NCBI GenBank assembly: GCA_000611775.1
Contig: KK106984.1
Coordinates: forward strand, 1,518,364-1,582,363
Length of the DNA stretch: 64,000 bases
From: Umbilicaria muhlenbergii
Taxonomy: Eukaryota; Ascomycota; Lecanoromycetes; Umbilicariales; Umbilicariaceae
Reading direction: 5' to 3'
The notes beneath the pieces are model-generated. The model was given only the letters and a program-made list of their open reading frames with translations, had not been told where the DNA came from and did no database searches. Below, piece by piece: positions 20,813-32,289 of the stretch (the first letter of the stretch is position 1; every line of letters begins with the position of its first letter). Both the position numbers and the translations under genes were made by a program.

Positions 20813-21871
20813 TCAAGTGCTATTCCCACCCTCCCCCTCCGCCTCAACCAACATCCCCACCGCCACCGAAATCACCCTCGCCATCTCCCTCCCCCCACTC
20901 CAAACCTCAGCATGTCTGCCCTCCAACTCCAAAACCTCCACCCTCCTCCCCTTCCCCTCCCCCTCCCCCTCATCCTCCCCACCCCTCCCCCACCCCTCCT
21001 TCAAACACTTTTCCATCCCCTCAACCTGCACCCAATCCACCAACTCATCCCCGCGGCTATGCCCCAAAACCACCACCCTCCCCCCCATCCACCTCTCAAA
21101 CGCGCAGCGCGTCAAACTCGCTCGCTCCCACGCGCCGTCGTGGTCGGGCCCGAATGCGCTTTCGATGAATTCGGCGTAGACGGGTTGAGAAATGTGTGTC
21201 GCGGCGAGGAGGGGCAGGGAGTAGATGCCGCATACGCCGACCCAGGCGAGGGGTTTGGGGACCGGCTGGTCTTCGGCTTCTTCTTCTTCTTCTTCCTCCT
21301 CATGCTCCTCTTTCAAGCCATCGAGGGTTGCGTCACCCAAACCCCGGCACACCCACCCCGCCAACCACGCCCCCGCCGAATGGCCCACAAGCACATACCT
21401 CTCCCCAACTCCATACTCTTGTTGTAACCACTTTATCCCCGCCACCACATCCCGCACGTGGTCTGGATGGCGCGCGTTCCTACTCGCATCATGTGCTTGG
21501 GAGGGGTAAGTGGGATGGGACGGGTAGGGCGAGAGGCGGTAGTTTAGGGAGGCGACAGCGGCGATGTGCGGGTGCGGGAAGAGGTAGGGGAGGGTGGGGG
21601 CGATGGTGGTGGAGGTTTGGAGGGGGTCGCGCCAGGCGCCGCCGTGGAGGTAGCTGCGGGGGGTTAGTGGGGCGAGGAGGGGGGAGGAGAGCAATGGGGA
21701 GGGCAAGGATGGCGGGGGCGGGGCTTACATGATCCAGTATTTTTGCGCATTGGATGGGGAGAGCGGGGCGGGGATGTGGATGTCTAGGGTGTTGAGGGAG
21801 GAGAGGGAGGAGTAGGGGATGGAGAGGAGGTGGCGGGGGTAGGTGGTGGTGGTTTCGGTGGAGGCAGGCAT
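20813..21871 (-). CDS. bna7: Kynurenine formamidase (alpha/beta hydrolase)
   Basis: Two exons (21871-21729 and 21653-20813) join as AT|C and give 327 residues. The oxyanion motif HGGAW is at about 51-55, the nucleophile in GHSAGAW at about Ser140, the acid in GHSRGDELVD at about 250-254, and the histidine in LEGRHAEVW at about 295. This is the layout of fungal N-formylkynurenine formamidase (Bna7), which converts N-formylkynurenine to kynurenine on the tryptophan-to-NAD route in the cytosol. An acidic insert (KEEHEEEEEEEEAEDQ, about 162-177) is unusual and is probably a surface loop. Other small alpha/beta hydrolases share parts of this pattern, so the substrate is likely but not certain. Confidence 0.88.
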
Positions 21872-24800
21872 GATGGTTACTGGGGAGTGGGTTTGAAGGG
21901 TTGTGGCACCGCGGCTCGGGTCTACACCAGAGTGGATTTTGAACTTTATGCTCTACAAAGCCCACATATGCCTGACGGGCTTACTCCTCGTACAATGGCG
22001 TCCCTTAGAACGCAGGAGATACGGTGTTAGAAGTACATTGTCGATGACTTTGGAACAGCGGAGATGCGGTCAGCTTGTGGTGCCAGACCGTCATCGGCAA
22101 AAAGCTATACCTGGGAGAGTACACATCTCTCTGACGACGACGGCTACATCCGGAAGGTGAGGACGTAGACCAGAATGAACCATTCGGATGGTTCGGATCC
22201 ACGTCGTACGCCGATGGAATAGACAATGCCGGTGTACGTGGTACATCGTAGAACGTTTCCAAGGTCCTTGCTTCTGCGCCCACTCTACTGCTTGCCAGTC
22301 TGCACTGAGCCTTCCCGTCCTTGCGAGACTAAGTGGTGAGGTTACCAAGCTGATTTCCCGGACAGAAGCTACCTCATTATTTGGATGAAGAGAAGGAGTC
22401 CGGGAGGGTAAAGTAGAGATGAGCAAGCAAAGTCAAATGCCTGCATAAGCTGCTTCTTCATCTTCACCTTCATCGCGGTCGAGACCCGAGCCCACAGATG
22501 AACGCTTTCGGTGCGTCTTGCCGACACGCTGTCATGCTGCAACAGACAAAGACCCTGAGATAGCGGAGGGAGGCCCGGGGTACGAGACGGTTTCTCGGGG
22601 ACCAGGAAAAAACAACGGAGCGTGCTTCGTTTGCCAGATAGCAGATGAAGCCTTGTGAGTGGTTGACGTCGCCTCCGGACGATGCTCCGGCCGGCTTACA
22701 AGGATCAGGCCGAGCCGAGAGAACGAAAGGGCATCAGCCGGCATGCACAGACCAGCATCGACGAGTCTTGCATGGACCCTGATATTCCTTTTCATGTGTC
22801 AGAGTCGCCGAGAGCCCAGACCGATCTTCAGCGTGATGGCAAGCTGGCCTGGCTGGTAGTTTGATACCAGAGTGAATCTCGATGAAAACGAACAGTGAGA
22901 GTGGCCCTACTCGGTACGCATTGCCAGGTGGAGTAACGGCCTTGCCCTAACCCAATGCCTGAACGACTATCAGGCTTGCCAGGCTTCTGGTGGCGTTGGT
23001 AACCGATCTTCACTCCTTTCCACCGTGAAACCTTCTGAAGACAGCACTGAGTATGACGTGAGGTCGACACGCTTCTTGTGCCGCGCCATCTTCTATTAGT
23101 CCCGGCGATATCTTGATACAAACTGATACACAAGCATGGAACCGTTCCCTTACGTGGAGGAAGTGGTCAGTGAAACAGAGGCGTCGTCAGTCGTGGCGGA
23201 AGCGGCTCCCCCCGATCGCTTCGCGCATAATCTGATTGCAGTGAACAGTCTCAGTCAACGGCGAGTTGAGCCAAGGGACCAGGGATGGATGCAGAGTCCG
23301 CGTGATAAATCCACGATCCCCCTTCCCTTGCACCCTGCACCGGTTTGTGGCCAGCGGCCTTGGCCGGTTGTGCCCTGCATGACGCGACCGCACCAGATCA
23401 AGAGGTGGGCCTAGAAGGACCGGTGTCCCGGCACTTGAGTCTGAGATTGCCACCTTGTCGCTTGCCCGCCGTAGTCCCCCTCACGGCCTTTCAAGCTTCC
23501 AAACCCGCTTTTCTGACCCCATTGCCAAAACCAATGCCGATTTCGGTGAATGAGGTCGCCTTAAGCGTGCCGGAGCGATCGAGGTGTTGGCGCATCGATC
23601 GGATTTTCATGGTTACTAAGGCTAAGGTAGGTGCGGAATGATCGTGATCTACGGTCCAAACAAGCCAAAGGCAAATGGTCGGAGCAACCTCCTGGACTCC
23701 TGCAGGGTCCATTTTAGCTACCCTCCTCCAATAACTTCACCGTGTCGTAATTCTTCAAGGCCGACGGGTGCAATGAACATTCCTGACTACCAGCAGTAAC
23801 TCGTAACACGGCGCTCTGCATTTATTTTGCGAGCAAGTGACTTTCTAGATCCTTTGATTTGCCCAAGGGTTTTCTCCTGAGCCACAAGGAGCAAGCCACT
23901 GATGCATTCCTATCGATCCTGCAGGCCGTACCTCCGTAACGGATCCGCGGAACCGTTCTTTAAATTCTCTGACTATGTGGACCCACTTGCGAGCCGCCTT
24001 ACAGCCTTGTGTGTCATTGGTTAGGAGCAACGTTCCGGTGACGACAAACGTTTCCCATCTCCCGCATATGCCTGGACCCTGTCGAGCACAGCAGACGCGG
24101 CGCCGAAAGTTGCGCCTGGAGGGACAAGATACCCAGGGATTAGCTTGCTTTGGCGGTCGTGTCATATGCTGCTCGTGACATGTCATGATGATCAGTGACT
24201 ACTGACGGGCTGAGGCATTTATGATTATTCAGGGTCCGATTATCCGAAATCAGAACGGCCCATTTGTTGGACACGAGGGGCTGTAGCCTGCGAGTGCACT
24301 CGCCACCCAGTTGCCACACTATCGCATGCAGCCTCCAAAAGCCCTCAACTTCCCGAAGAATCCAGCGCCAAAGCAAAGGATTTCGGACACCGACCAATGC
24401 ATATCTGACGATGCAGATGGGCACAAATCCGCGGATAGGTAGCACTGGGAGGAGACAGTGGGGAAGGACAGGACGGACGTCGAACCTGGTGCCTCGGCAG
24501 GGAGGGGGGTCGGTGCCGAGTTGGCATCAGAGGAGCGTGGCAGGCTGGCAGCCGTGGTGTCGTCAGGTCGATTACTTCTAGATAGAGTTTGGGGGGACGA
24601 AGGATCTGAGCGATATTAGTGGTGGCACTGACTCCGTCACCACGCTAGCAGGGCCGAAGGGGATCCAAAGGCATTCGTTCATGCTGGACGCCTGCAACTC
24701 CGATGCCCCGTTGGTCGCATTTGCCATTTGCCGGCCCAGGGCGGATGCGAAATGCGATTTGTGTCAGAATTCCATCATCCCATAGTGGAGAAGGAGACGT

Positions 24801-25652
24801 GACCCTGAGCCCAGACACACACTCTCCGCATCGTTCCCACTCTTCCCCCCCGGTGCCGCCCCTCCGTTGTTGCTTTGTCAAGTCCTGAATAGGCTAAAGC
24901 GCATAGGGCAATCGAAACCCAAGCTGTGTACTGTATGCACCGTAGGCACAGGGTCCTGCGTTCCCGAACCACGTCTTTGGCTGCAGCTTGATCCTCTATT
25001 CTTGAAGTTAAGAGTTAAGAATCCAGCTGCTCCCCACACCCCCCTGTTTAGTGCCCTCTTGCTTTGTTTTTTCCCTCTTCCTATGGTCTGGCTCTCCTAC
25101 CCCCAATTACCTATCCTGCCTATCCTGCCCATCCCGGTATGCAATAACGCATTGAGCTACTCATCCTCACACGTACCAACCATACCAACCCATATACTTT
25201 GACCTGTATAAGCATAACCCCGAATTCCGCATCTTCCATCCTCTTGCTGAGACCTCCAACCCCTGGCCAGCAACGTACACTCGTTGTTCTTGTCCAACAC
25301 TCTTCCAAGTCACCATTGTCCAGCTCCCATCGTGGAATCACTGTCCTGCGCTGCTGGTACGACGTGGACGTTTTGCTGGCAGCGGCCCAGGTATCCCAGG
25401 TATTCCAGGTATCCCAGGTATTGCTCGAGAGCGGCAGCATCACAACAGACCACACAAACAGGTCGCCCGTATCTGGGACCTTGACATTTGCACACAAACT
25501 CGGTTTGCTGCCCTAGTTGCACCAACTGCTCGCTGCAAGTTGTCGATAACTTCAAAGCCAGAGAGTAGCCGGTGTTGGTGGAGCGGAACTGAAAAGTCAA
25601 TCCTTCGTTGCATTCACCGAGTTCGCTTTCCCTCTCGCTCTCGCTTTCAGTC
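21872..25652. promoter_or_regulatory. 3.8 kb gene-free divergent region before a C2H2 regulator
   Basis: I find no frame with a family signature on either strand. The region separates bna7 (minus, start 21871) from the C2H2 factor (plus, start 25653). The last kilobase is pyrimidine-rich. It includes CCTATCCTG repeats near 25118-25137 and a 9-10-base direct repeat (CAGGTATCCC/CAGGTATTC) at about 25388-25423. The length suggests an extended promoter or long 5' leader for the regulator; this is inference. Confidence 0.45.
25388..25423. repeat. Short tandem repeat CAGGTATCCC/CAGGTATTC
   Basis: Four successive copies of a 9-10 base unit can be read about 230 bases upstream of the C2H2 factor start. 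This could be a regulatory cluster or a plain microsatellite. Confidence 0.7.
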
Positions 25653-26789
25653 ATGGACGGTAAAAACGCCTCCGGGCGGAAAGTCTCGTTACTCAACGAC
25701 GGACCATCAACTTTCACGCCCGCACCCCGGCTTCACGACCACTCTCGCACCTCCAGTTACTCCAGCCAGCTGTCAAGAGTCGATTCCATTTCGTCGCAAT
25801 CAAGCAACTTGGCATCACCAGTCTTTTCACCCACATCGCCACGGCTTGCCCGCCTCGACTCATCATCTTCGCAAAGCACCGGACGAGATACGCCATCACC
25901 AATGACGCCCAGCTATCCTTACGACGCGTTCGAGCAATCGAAAACCATCAGTCCCTATGATTCTTATTATCGCCAGAATGGATCGAATTACCCGGCAATG
26001 CCTCAACCCCAAGACGCCGTCTCCCAGCCGTACTATCATCTGCCCGCTCGCCATATCAGCAACGCCCACATGGACTCTGCCACCTACACCAGCATGACTC
26101 GACCCACCCTCGACACCCAATTCTCCTTTACCCCATCTGAACCCACCACCCCAATATCGCCCATGTCTACCCTCCCCACACCGACAACGGGACCTCCACC
26201 TTCCGGAAACAGCGCCACCACTAGCACATCATCGTCATCGAAATCAATCAAAAAGAAATACCCATGTCCGCACGCCCACCGTTACTCATGCCCCGACACG
26301 TTCACCACCTCCGGCCATGCTGCCCGCCACGGCAAAAAGCACACGGGCGAGAAAAACATCACCTGCCCTACTTGCCACAAGGCATTTACGCGCAAAGACA
26401 ACATGAAGCAACACGAGCGCACCCACAAAGCCGCCGGCAGCCGCAACACCGATTCGAACGCCAAAGCTTCCTCGAACGGCGCGCTCGCGTCGTCACAAAG
26501 CGCCCGCGGAAACCGTCGGAAAGCCTCAACGTCTATCGCACCGCCTCCGGAATTCGACCCCATGGATTTCGAGACCGAGAGCGACCAGAATACGACGATG
26601 CACGGGTCGGGACCCAATGTCCAAAGATCGGGCCTCAGTGAAGCGATGACTATGTCTGGCTTGCTCGCCGATGCAATGGGTGACTCGAGGCCGGGTTCGA
26701 GTTCGAACGGGAGTGATAGAGGGGACGGCGATAGTCCCAGTGGAGGCCTGGATGCCTTGGCAATGGCTGCTAGTGGGTTGAGCGCCTGA
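25653..26789 (+). CDS. C2H2 zinc-finger transcription factor
   Basis: A single exon encodes 378 residues; the first ATG in frame is 25653. Residues 1-200 are Ser/Thr/Pro-rich with repeated SxxSS and SPxxPT motifs, typical of phosphoregulated fungal activators. Two adjacent fingers lie at about 207-262. The first, YPCPHAHRYSC...HAARHGKKH, has a widened cysteine side. The second is canonical (ITCPTCHKAFTRKDNMKQHE). TGEKN links them. The tail is Ser/Gly-rich and ends in a hydrophobic patch (GLDALAMAASGLSA). I recall this ARHGKKHTGEK..FTRKDNMKQH pair as a conserved Pezizomycotina group without a firm name. It should bind DNA in the nucleus. Confidence 0.92.
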   Translation: MDGKNASGRKVSLLNDGPSTFTPAPRLHDHSRTSSYSSQLSRVDSISSQSSNLASPVFSPTSPRLARLDSSSSQSTGRDTPSPMTPSYPYDAFEQSKTISPYDSYYRQNGSNYPAMPQPQDAVSQPYYHLPARHISNAHMDSATYTSMTRPTLDTQFSFTPSEPTTPISPMSTLPTPTTGPPPSGNSATTSTSSSSKSIKKKYPCPHAHRYSCPDTFTTSGHAARHGKKHTGEKNITCPTCHKAFTRKDNMKQHERTHKAAGSRNTDSNAKASSNGALASSQSARGNRRKASTSIAPPPEFDPMDFETESDQNTTMHGSGPNVQRSGLSEAMTMSGLLADAMGDSRPGSSSNGSDRGDGDSPSGGLDALAMAASGLSA

Positions 26790-27636
26790 GTTGCATGTTC
26801 GGGAGAGAAAGCCTCTCTCCGTCATGGATGTTATCTGCGGCTGGATCTCGAACGGGACTTGGGGCGCTCTTCCGGGATGGATTGAGATGGAAGGGAAGGG
26901 AAGGCTTTCTGCTACTGATCTTCTTGGGATGGCAAGGAAAGGATAGGGAAAATGGGGATGGGCAATACCTTGATACCCGTGCTCTGCGTACATCTGCTTG
27001 GAGGTTTGTTTTGTGATGATACCTGCTGCTTTTGGGTCACGGGCGTCTTGAAAATAAAGACGCTTGGTCGTCTCGGGGGTATATGTTGGATTTGGAGATG
27101 TTGGACGGCTTACTTGCGGGGGGTTTATGATTTAGGGCAATGCTAGAGTTGCTGCTTTAATTGGATTATTACTAATGAAAGACCGCTTCATGCGCTGAAA
27201 TTTTCAGTCTGCTGGGGAATTGTTGCGGTTGCTTCTTCGTTATTGATGAAAAATTGCGCCATACAGTAAGAGATTTGCAAACATGTCAGTGTACGGCGCA
27301 GAGGGTAACACATTCTTACAAGCCCGCTGTCGTGGGTATCTGTAGCACTTGTGTTAGCGAAGCAAGCTGCATCGGCGCAGGCGTGCCAAGTGGAGGTTCG
27401 TCAAGTACCCATTGGGTTTTCATATCATAGCAGGGAGTAGGTACGCCGTCTTCAGGGCAACAGTTGTTTAGCTCCTCGTGGCACAGTCCGGTCCGGTCTA
27501 TAAGGCAGCCAGGGACGTGTAAACTAACAGAAACTAGCCGCTAGCAGCTTCCAGTTTATGTGTTTTCTCATGATGTGATTCAATGTGCTCTTTCATAGTA
27601 CTCATATGACTTGCTTCATTGCTTCACACGGAATGT
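26790..27636. other. Convergent 3' intergenic region
   Basis: This lies between the C2H2 gene and the short F-box gene on the other strand. It holds no convincing frame. If the F-box gene once had a leucine-rich C-terminal half like its paralogs, no trace of it is readable here. Confidence 0.45.
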
Positions 27637-28269
27637 TTAAACAACGACATGAAGAAACGAACTGAAGGCTTGCTCTTTGGCCTGGTCCGAATCGCCAGGG
27701 CCCACTTCATAAGGAGACGCCGGGTGAAGCAATATCTTCTCTTGTCGTTGATCTTGGAGCGATCGATACCTGAACTGTCGGCCCGGCCACTCGCCGGAAG
27801 AAGTAACGGGGTATTGACGTGCCCATTGATGCGATATGCCAACGCTTTCTATCTTTTGCATGTTCGTGAAAGCGAAGCGTAAATGAGCCACGACATCACC
27901 AGCTCTTAGGAGGGTCTCCTGCTCTTCGAATTGTTTGCGATACTCGATATAACTTGTGACCAAGTCTTGGGCTGGAACATAATCGACTTTGACGTTTATA
28001 CCTCTCAGAACCTCATGCTCATGTCCAAGCTGATCCAAATCTTTGAACAACCTTGAATCGTATACGAGCTCCTTGACGTATGCCTCAAAGCGTTGACTAA
28101 TCAGCCTTGAGATCTCTAGGTCTGCATGATTCGCCGCAATGAACACCTTGTCGAATAAGAAGGGAATACAAGCTTGCTCGAATTGCTGACACACTAATCG
28201 GGAGGCCTTCAGATCGGGTTTTGACAGAAAGCTGCAGATTGTAACCATGAGCTCCGGAGGAAGACTCAT
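27637..28269 (-). CDS. Short F-box protein, truncated relative to its paralogs
   Basis: This is a single exon of 210 residues. The frame opens upstream with GTG, but the first ATG is 28269 (MSLPPELMVTICSFLSKPDL). The F-box covers about 1-42 (KASRLVCQQFEQACIPFLFD). AYVKELVYDSRLFKDL then matches VKELVYDASYFDPEL and VKELVYSAAEFEHYD in the paralogs at 42094-43554 and 46063-47328. Those are 486 and 421 residues long. This copy stops after HLRFAFTNMQKIESV and an unrelated-looking tail, so it lacks the second half. It would link targets to an SCF ubiquitin ligase through Skp1; the missing substrate-binding part makes it possibly non-functional. It is divergent from clf1, 589 bp apart. Confidence 0.78.
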   Translation of the reverse strand: MSLPPELMVTICSFLSKPDLKASRLVCQQFEQACIPFLFDKVFIAANHADLEISRLISQRFEAYVKELVYDSRLFKDLDQLGHEHEVLRGINVKVDYVPAQDLVTSYIEYRKQFEEQETLLRAGDVVAHLRFAFTNMQKIESVGISHQWARQYPVTSSGEWPGRQFRYRSLQDQRQEKILLHPASPYEVGPGDSDQAKEQAFSSFLHVVV

Positions 28270-28858
28270 TATGGTCACAAACACATGGTAGTAAGTGCCT
28301 CTCTAGGTGGGCAGAGACATAATGGTATGAAAGAGATCTGAAAGTCGCATTCTACTGTGAGAATATGAGGCTGCAACCAAATGAGATTCGGAAAGAAACG
28401 AATCAAGGCGCTATCAAAGATAACTTGGATGTACTGTGGTCACAAACATGTAACGAGAAGCTTCTTAGCTCCCTCACCTTGTGCGAGGAGAAACCCAGGC
28501 CCCTGAATTTATGTGTAGTGAAATCGACATCTAATAATTCTTAATCAACTGGCTACCAGAGCTTTGCTAAACGTTCCCCCGACTTGTCGCAACCTGGTAC
28601 GCGACTAAGGTAGGGAGTGAGGGCAAGCAAGGATTAGTGGATGACATAATCTGCGCTATCTTTTTTCAGTACCCCTCGTCGAAGTCGACACAGAGCTGCG
28701 AAAACGTGACAACGTACTTCCAGTACTGGGTTCTGCTACTTTTGTTTTCTGACGAACGCAAGACAGCCAGGGTAGCAAACCAAGCTGTCACCCATCTCGC
28801 GAGCCGTGCAGTCCTAGAGCATCAGACAAGCTCTCTACCAAACCTCACGACCAGCACG
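28270..28858. promoter_or_regulatory. Divergent region between F-box gene and clf1
   Basis: The clf1 reading frame is open upstream to 28637, but the first ATG that starts a recognisable protein is 28859. The rest is probably two promoters and leaders. Confidence 0.5.
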
Positions 28859-30948
28859 ATGGAGGCCTCACGGGGCCCGCCAAGGGTGAAGAACAAAAGC
28901 GCTGCCCCTACTCAGATCAGTGCTGAGCAGCTTCTCCGAGAAGCTGTCGACCGCCAAGAGCCAGGGCTGCAGGCACCAACGCAACGTTTTGCCGATCTTG
29001 AAGAGCTCCATGAATTCCAAGGCAGGAAGAGGAAGGAATTCGAGGACTATGTGCGAAGGAACCGGATAAATATGAACAATTGGATGCGATACGCGCAGTG
29101 GGAACTCGAGCAGAAGGAATTTCGCAGAGCGAGGTCTATCTTTGAACGGGCGCTGGATGTGGACTCCACAGCGGTTGTATTATGGATTCGGTATATCGAA
29201 GCGGAAATGAAGACTCGCAACATCAACCATGCGCGCAACTTACTCGACCGAGCCGTTACAATACTTCCACGCGTGGATAAGCTGTGGTACAAGTACGTTT
29301 ATATGGAGGAAACGCTTGGTAACATACCCGGAACTCGTCAAGTGTTCGAGCGATGGATGACGTGGGAACCTGATGAAGCGGCCTGGAGCTCTTATATCAA
29401 ATTGGAGAAGCGGTATGGCGAATTCTCGAGGGCCAGGGCCATCTTTGAGCGGTTTACGGTTGTCCACCCTGAGCCAAGAAATTGGATCAAGTGGGCAAGG
29501 TTCGAAGAGGAGAACGGCACGAGCGACTTGGTACGGGAGGTCTTCGGCATGGCTATCGAGACACTGGGCGACGACTTCATGGACGAGCGCTTGTTTATTG
29601 CGTATGCGCGCTACGAAGCAAAGCTCAAGGAGTACGAGCGCGCAAGAGCTATCTACAAGTATGCTCTGGACCGCCTGCCGCGATCTAAAGCAATGATCCT
29701 CCATAAAGCCTATACTACGTTCGAAAAGCAGTTCGGTGATAGGGAAGGGGTTGAAGATGTTATACTGTCGAAGCGCAGGGTTCAATATGAGGAACAGATT
29801 AAGGAAAACCCAAAGAACTACGATGTGTGGTTTGACTATGCGCGCCTCGAAGAAACGTCCGGAGATGTTGATAGGGTGCGGGACGTCTACGAACGGGCTA
29901 TTGCGCAAATCCCACCAACACAAGAGAAGCGGCACTGGCGAAGATATATCTATCTGTGGGTTTTCTATGCACTTTGGGAAGAGATGGACAACAAGGATGT
30001 AGATCGTGCTCGACAAATCTACCAGGAGTGCCTGAAGTTAGTACCACATAAGAAGTTCACGTTTGCCAAAATCTGGATCATGAAAGCCCAAATTGAGATT
30101 CGGCAGCAACAACTACAGACCGCAAGGAAGACGTTGGGCCAGGCAATTGGCATGTGTCCCAAGGACAAGCTGTTCAAGGGTTACATTGAACTTGAGCTAA
30201 AGCTATTCGAGTTCTTGCGGTGTCGGACGCTGTACGAAAAACATATCGAGTGGAACCCCGCCAATTGTCAAGCATGGATCAAGTTCGCTGAGCTGGAGAG
30301 AGGCCTTGACGACTTGGAGCGTACCAGAGCAATCTTTGAGCTGGCCATTCGCCAACCGGTCCTTGACATGCCAGAACTGCTGTGGAAGGCCTACATTGAC
30401 TTCGAAGAGGAGGAAGGAGAATATGATAAGACTAGAGATCTATATGAGCGGCTGTTAGAGAAGACCGACCACGTCAAGGTGTGGATCAGCTACGCCCACT
30501 TCGAGATTAATGTCCCCGACACTGCAGAGGAAGAGGAGGATGAAGACCAGGATAAGCCGATCAGCGAAGATGCCAAACGCCGTGCCCGCAAAGTGTTTGA
30601 ACGGGCTTACAAGAGTATGAAAGAGAAGGAGCTAAAGGAAGAGGTAAGCATTAAACTTTAGTATACAGAAGCTTGCGCAGTGTACTGACATCGCCACAGA
30701 GAGTTGCTCTTCTGAATGCTTGGAAGTCCTTCGAAAATACCCACGGCTCGTCCGAAGACATCGAGAAGGTTGAGAAGCAGATGCCACGGAAGGTCAAGAA
30801 GCGAAGGAAGTTGAACGACGATGAGATGGAGGAATACTATGATTATGTCTTCCCTGCGGATGACGAATCTGCTGCGAAGATATCGAAGCTGCTGGAGATG
30901 GCGCACAAATGGAAGCAAACGCAAGGTACTGAGAATGGGACCGCCTGA
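28859..30948 (+). CDS. clf1: Pre-mRNA splicing factor Clf1 (Crooked-neck/Syf3)
   Basis: Two exons (28859-30643 and 30700-30948) give 677 residues, the usual length. After [20 protein letters not shown] and the family block [20 protein letters not shown], more than a dozen HAT (half-TPR) repeats follow with the pattern W..Y..WE...RAR.IFERAL. Examples are [20 protein letters not shown] and [21 protein letters not shown] basic tail follows ([20 protein letters not shown]). Clf1 scaffolds the NineTeen complex and assembly of the tri-snRNP in the nucleus. The frame upstream of the chosen ATG is open but lacks family sequence. Confidence 0.97.
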
Positions 30949-32289
30949 AGAGAATGCCATTGAATGTTCCAGAACCGTTGTTCCTGAATTCCGGGGTGAG
31001 GAAAGATGGGTTTTTAATTCATTGCAACCCGATCCATCCTCGCTTCTTCGAACCCGGCAGCAGGAAGGAATCCTTGAGCGGAGTAGCCGCTTGATCTAGG
31101 GAGCCCGATTGCTTTGTGGCTTATTCCAAGCTATCAGCGCCCTGCAGCGTTCGGAACGGCTACGACATGGAAAGCTGCTCCAGGTTGATCCTGTTGTGGC
31201 CGGTGTAGAAAGCTCATTGATTTTGACAGGCGCAGCACAGCTTCCTTGTCACACAATGTTACTGTCTTAACAGCTACCTTCAACTCATCGTGTCAGCCTT
31301 TGCGCTAAAGGACGCGCAACGTTGGAGGGTATCAAGCGACAAATCTCATGTTGCAAACGGTCGCCCATATGAGCTGACGAATATCAAAGGAACACTGGAT
31401 GCCATAAATAACGCCTACAATCTGGCCTTACTGCGACAAACAGTGCCACTGAGCTTTACATAACCAGTTCCATGCCCCTTTCACCGCGGTCTTTCCTCTC
31501 CCACTTTCCATTCTCCTCTTCGCCAATCTTAGTGGATCTGAATGTTCTTGTTGGAGCTGATCGCATACCCGTACCCCTACATTTTGCGGAGACTACGCAA
31601 GATCGATATGCTCCAGCAACGAGCACTGTCGCCCCGAGCACTGTCGCCCCAAGCACGATCGTTCCGGAATTCCACAGCGTTGTATGTAGTCTATCAAGGC
31701 TGGATCTCTTAGCATTCTAAATCGAAGTGAACTGCCTAGTTCAATCACAATGTGAGTAATTATTAGTTTGCTTTCTGTGTCAAGGTTTCTTAGATGATTT
31801 TCATATAATTTTAAGTTCCTTTAAGTAGAATTTTCGAATATCACGTGCCTATTCTTTTTACGGGACCCTTAGATATTTAAATTGGCTCTTACCTCGCTTG
31901 TTTGTACCCTATTCTGAATCATCTTTCGTCGCCATTACCTTTCATTAACCAAATGGGCGAACCCAAGCCATGTTGGGCAGTGTTGCGGGGCTAAGGATCA
32001 GCTCAGAGAGCGGGATATCGGCCTCGGTGCTTAGTTACTGGAAGCTGGGAAAGCCACACCAACAGTCGACCAATACGAATGGGCCATGTCCACACGCGAG
32101 ACAGCGAACGCTATAATCCTACCCACAGGATCATAGCCACGAACACTTGCTGTTTTATTGCAGTGAGAAGCATCCGCAAGGATCAACACTGACACGTATA
32201 ATAGGTAGTCTGTCGCACTTGTACTTTGACTGGCCTCTTATCACTCGGCCATTGATCAGCAGTTGAACACATCCACTTGATTCTGGAGG
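30949..32289. other. Intergenic stretch, partly A/T-rich
   Basis: No gene is recognised. A 15-base tandem (GAGCACTGTCGCCCC, about two and a half copies) lies at about 31620-31655. The part at 31740-31960 is A/T-rich. The last 300 bases are the promoter of the secreted protein at 32290. Confidence 0.45.

Noticed and set aside
28637-28858. N-terminal extension of the clf1 frame
   Set aside because: The frame is open but lacks clf1-family sequence, and the well-known N-terminus begins at 28859.
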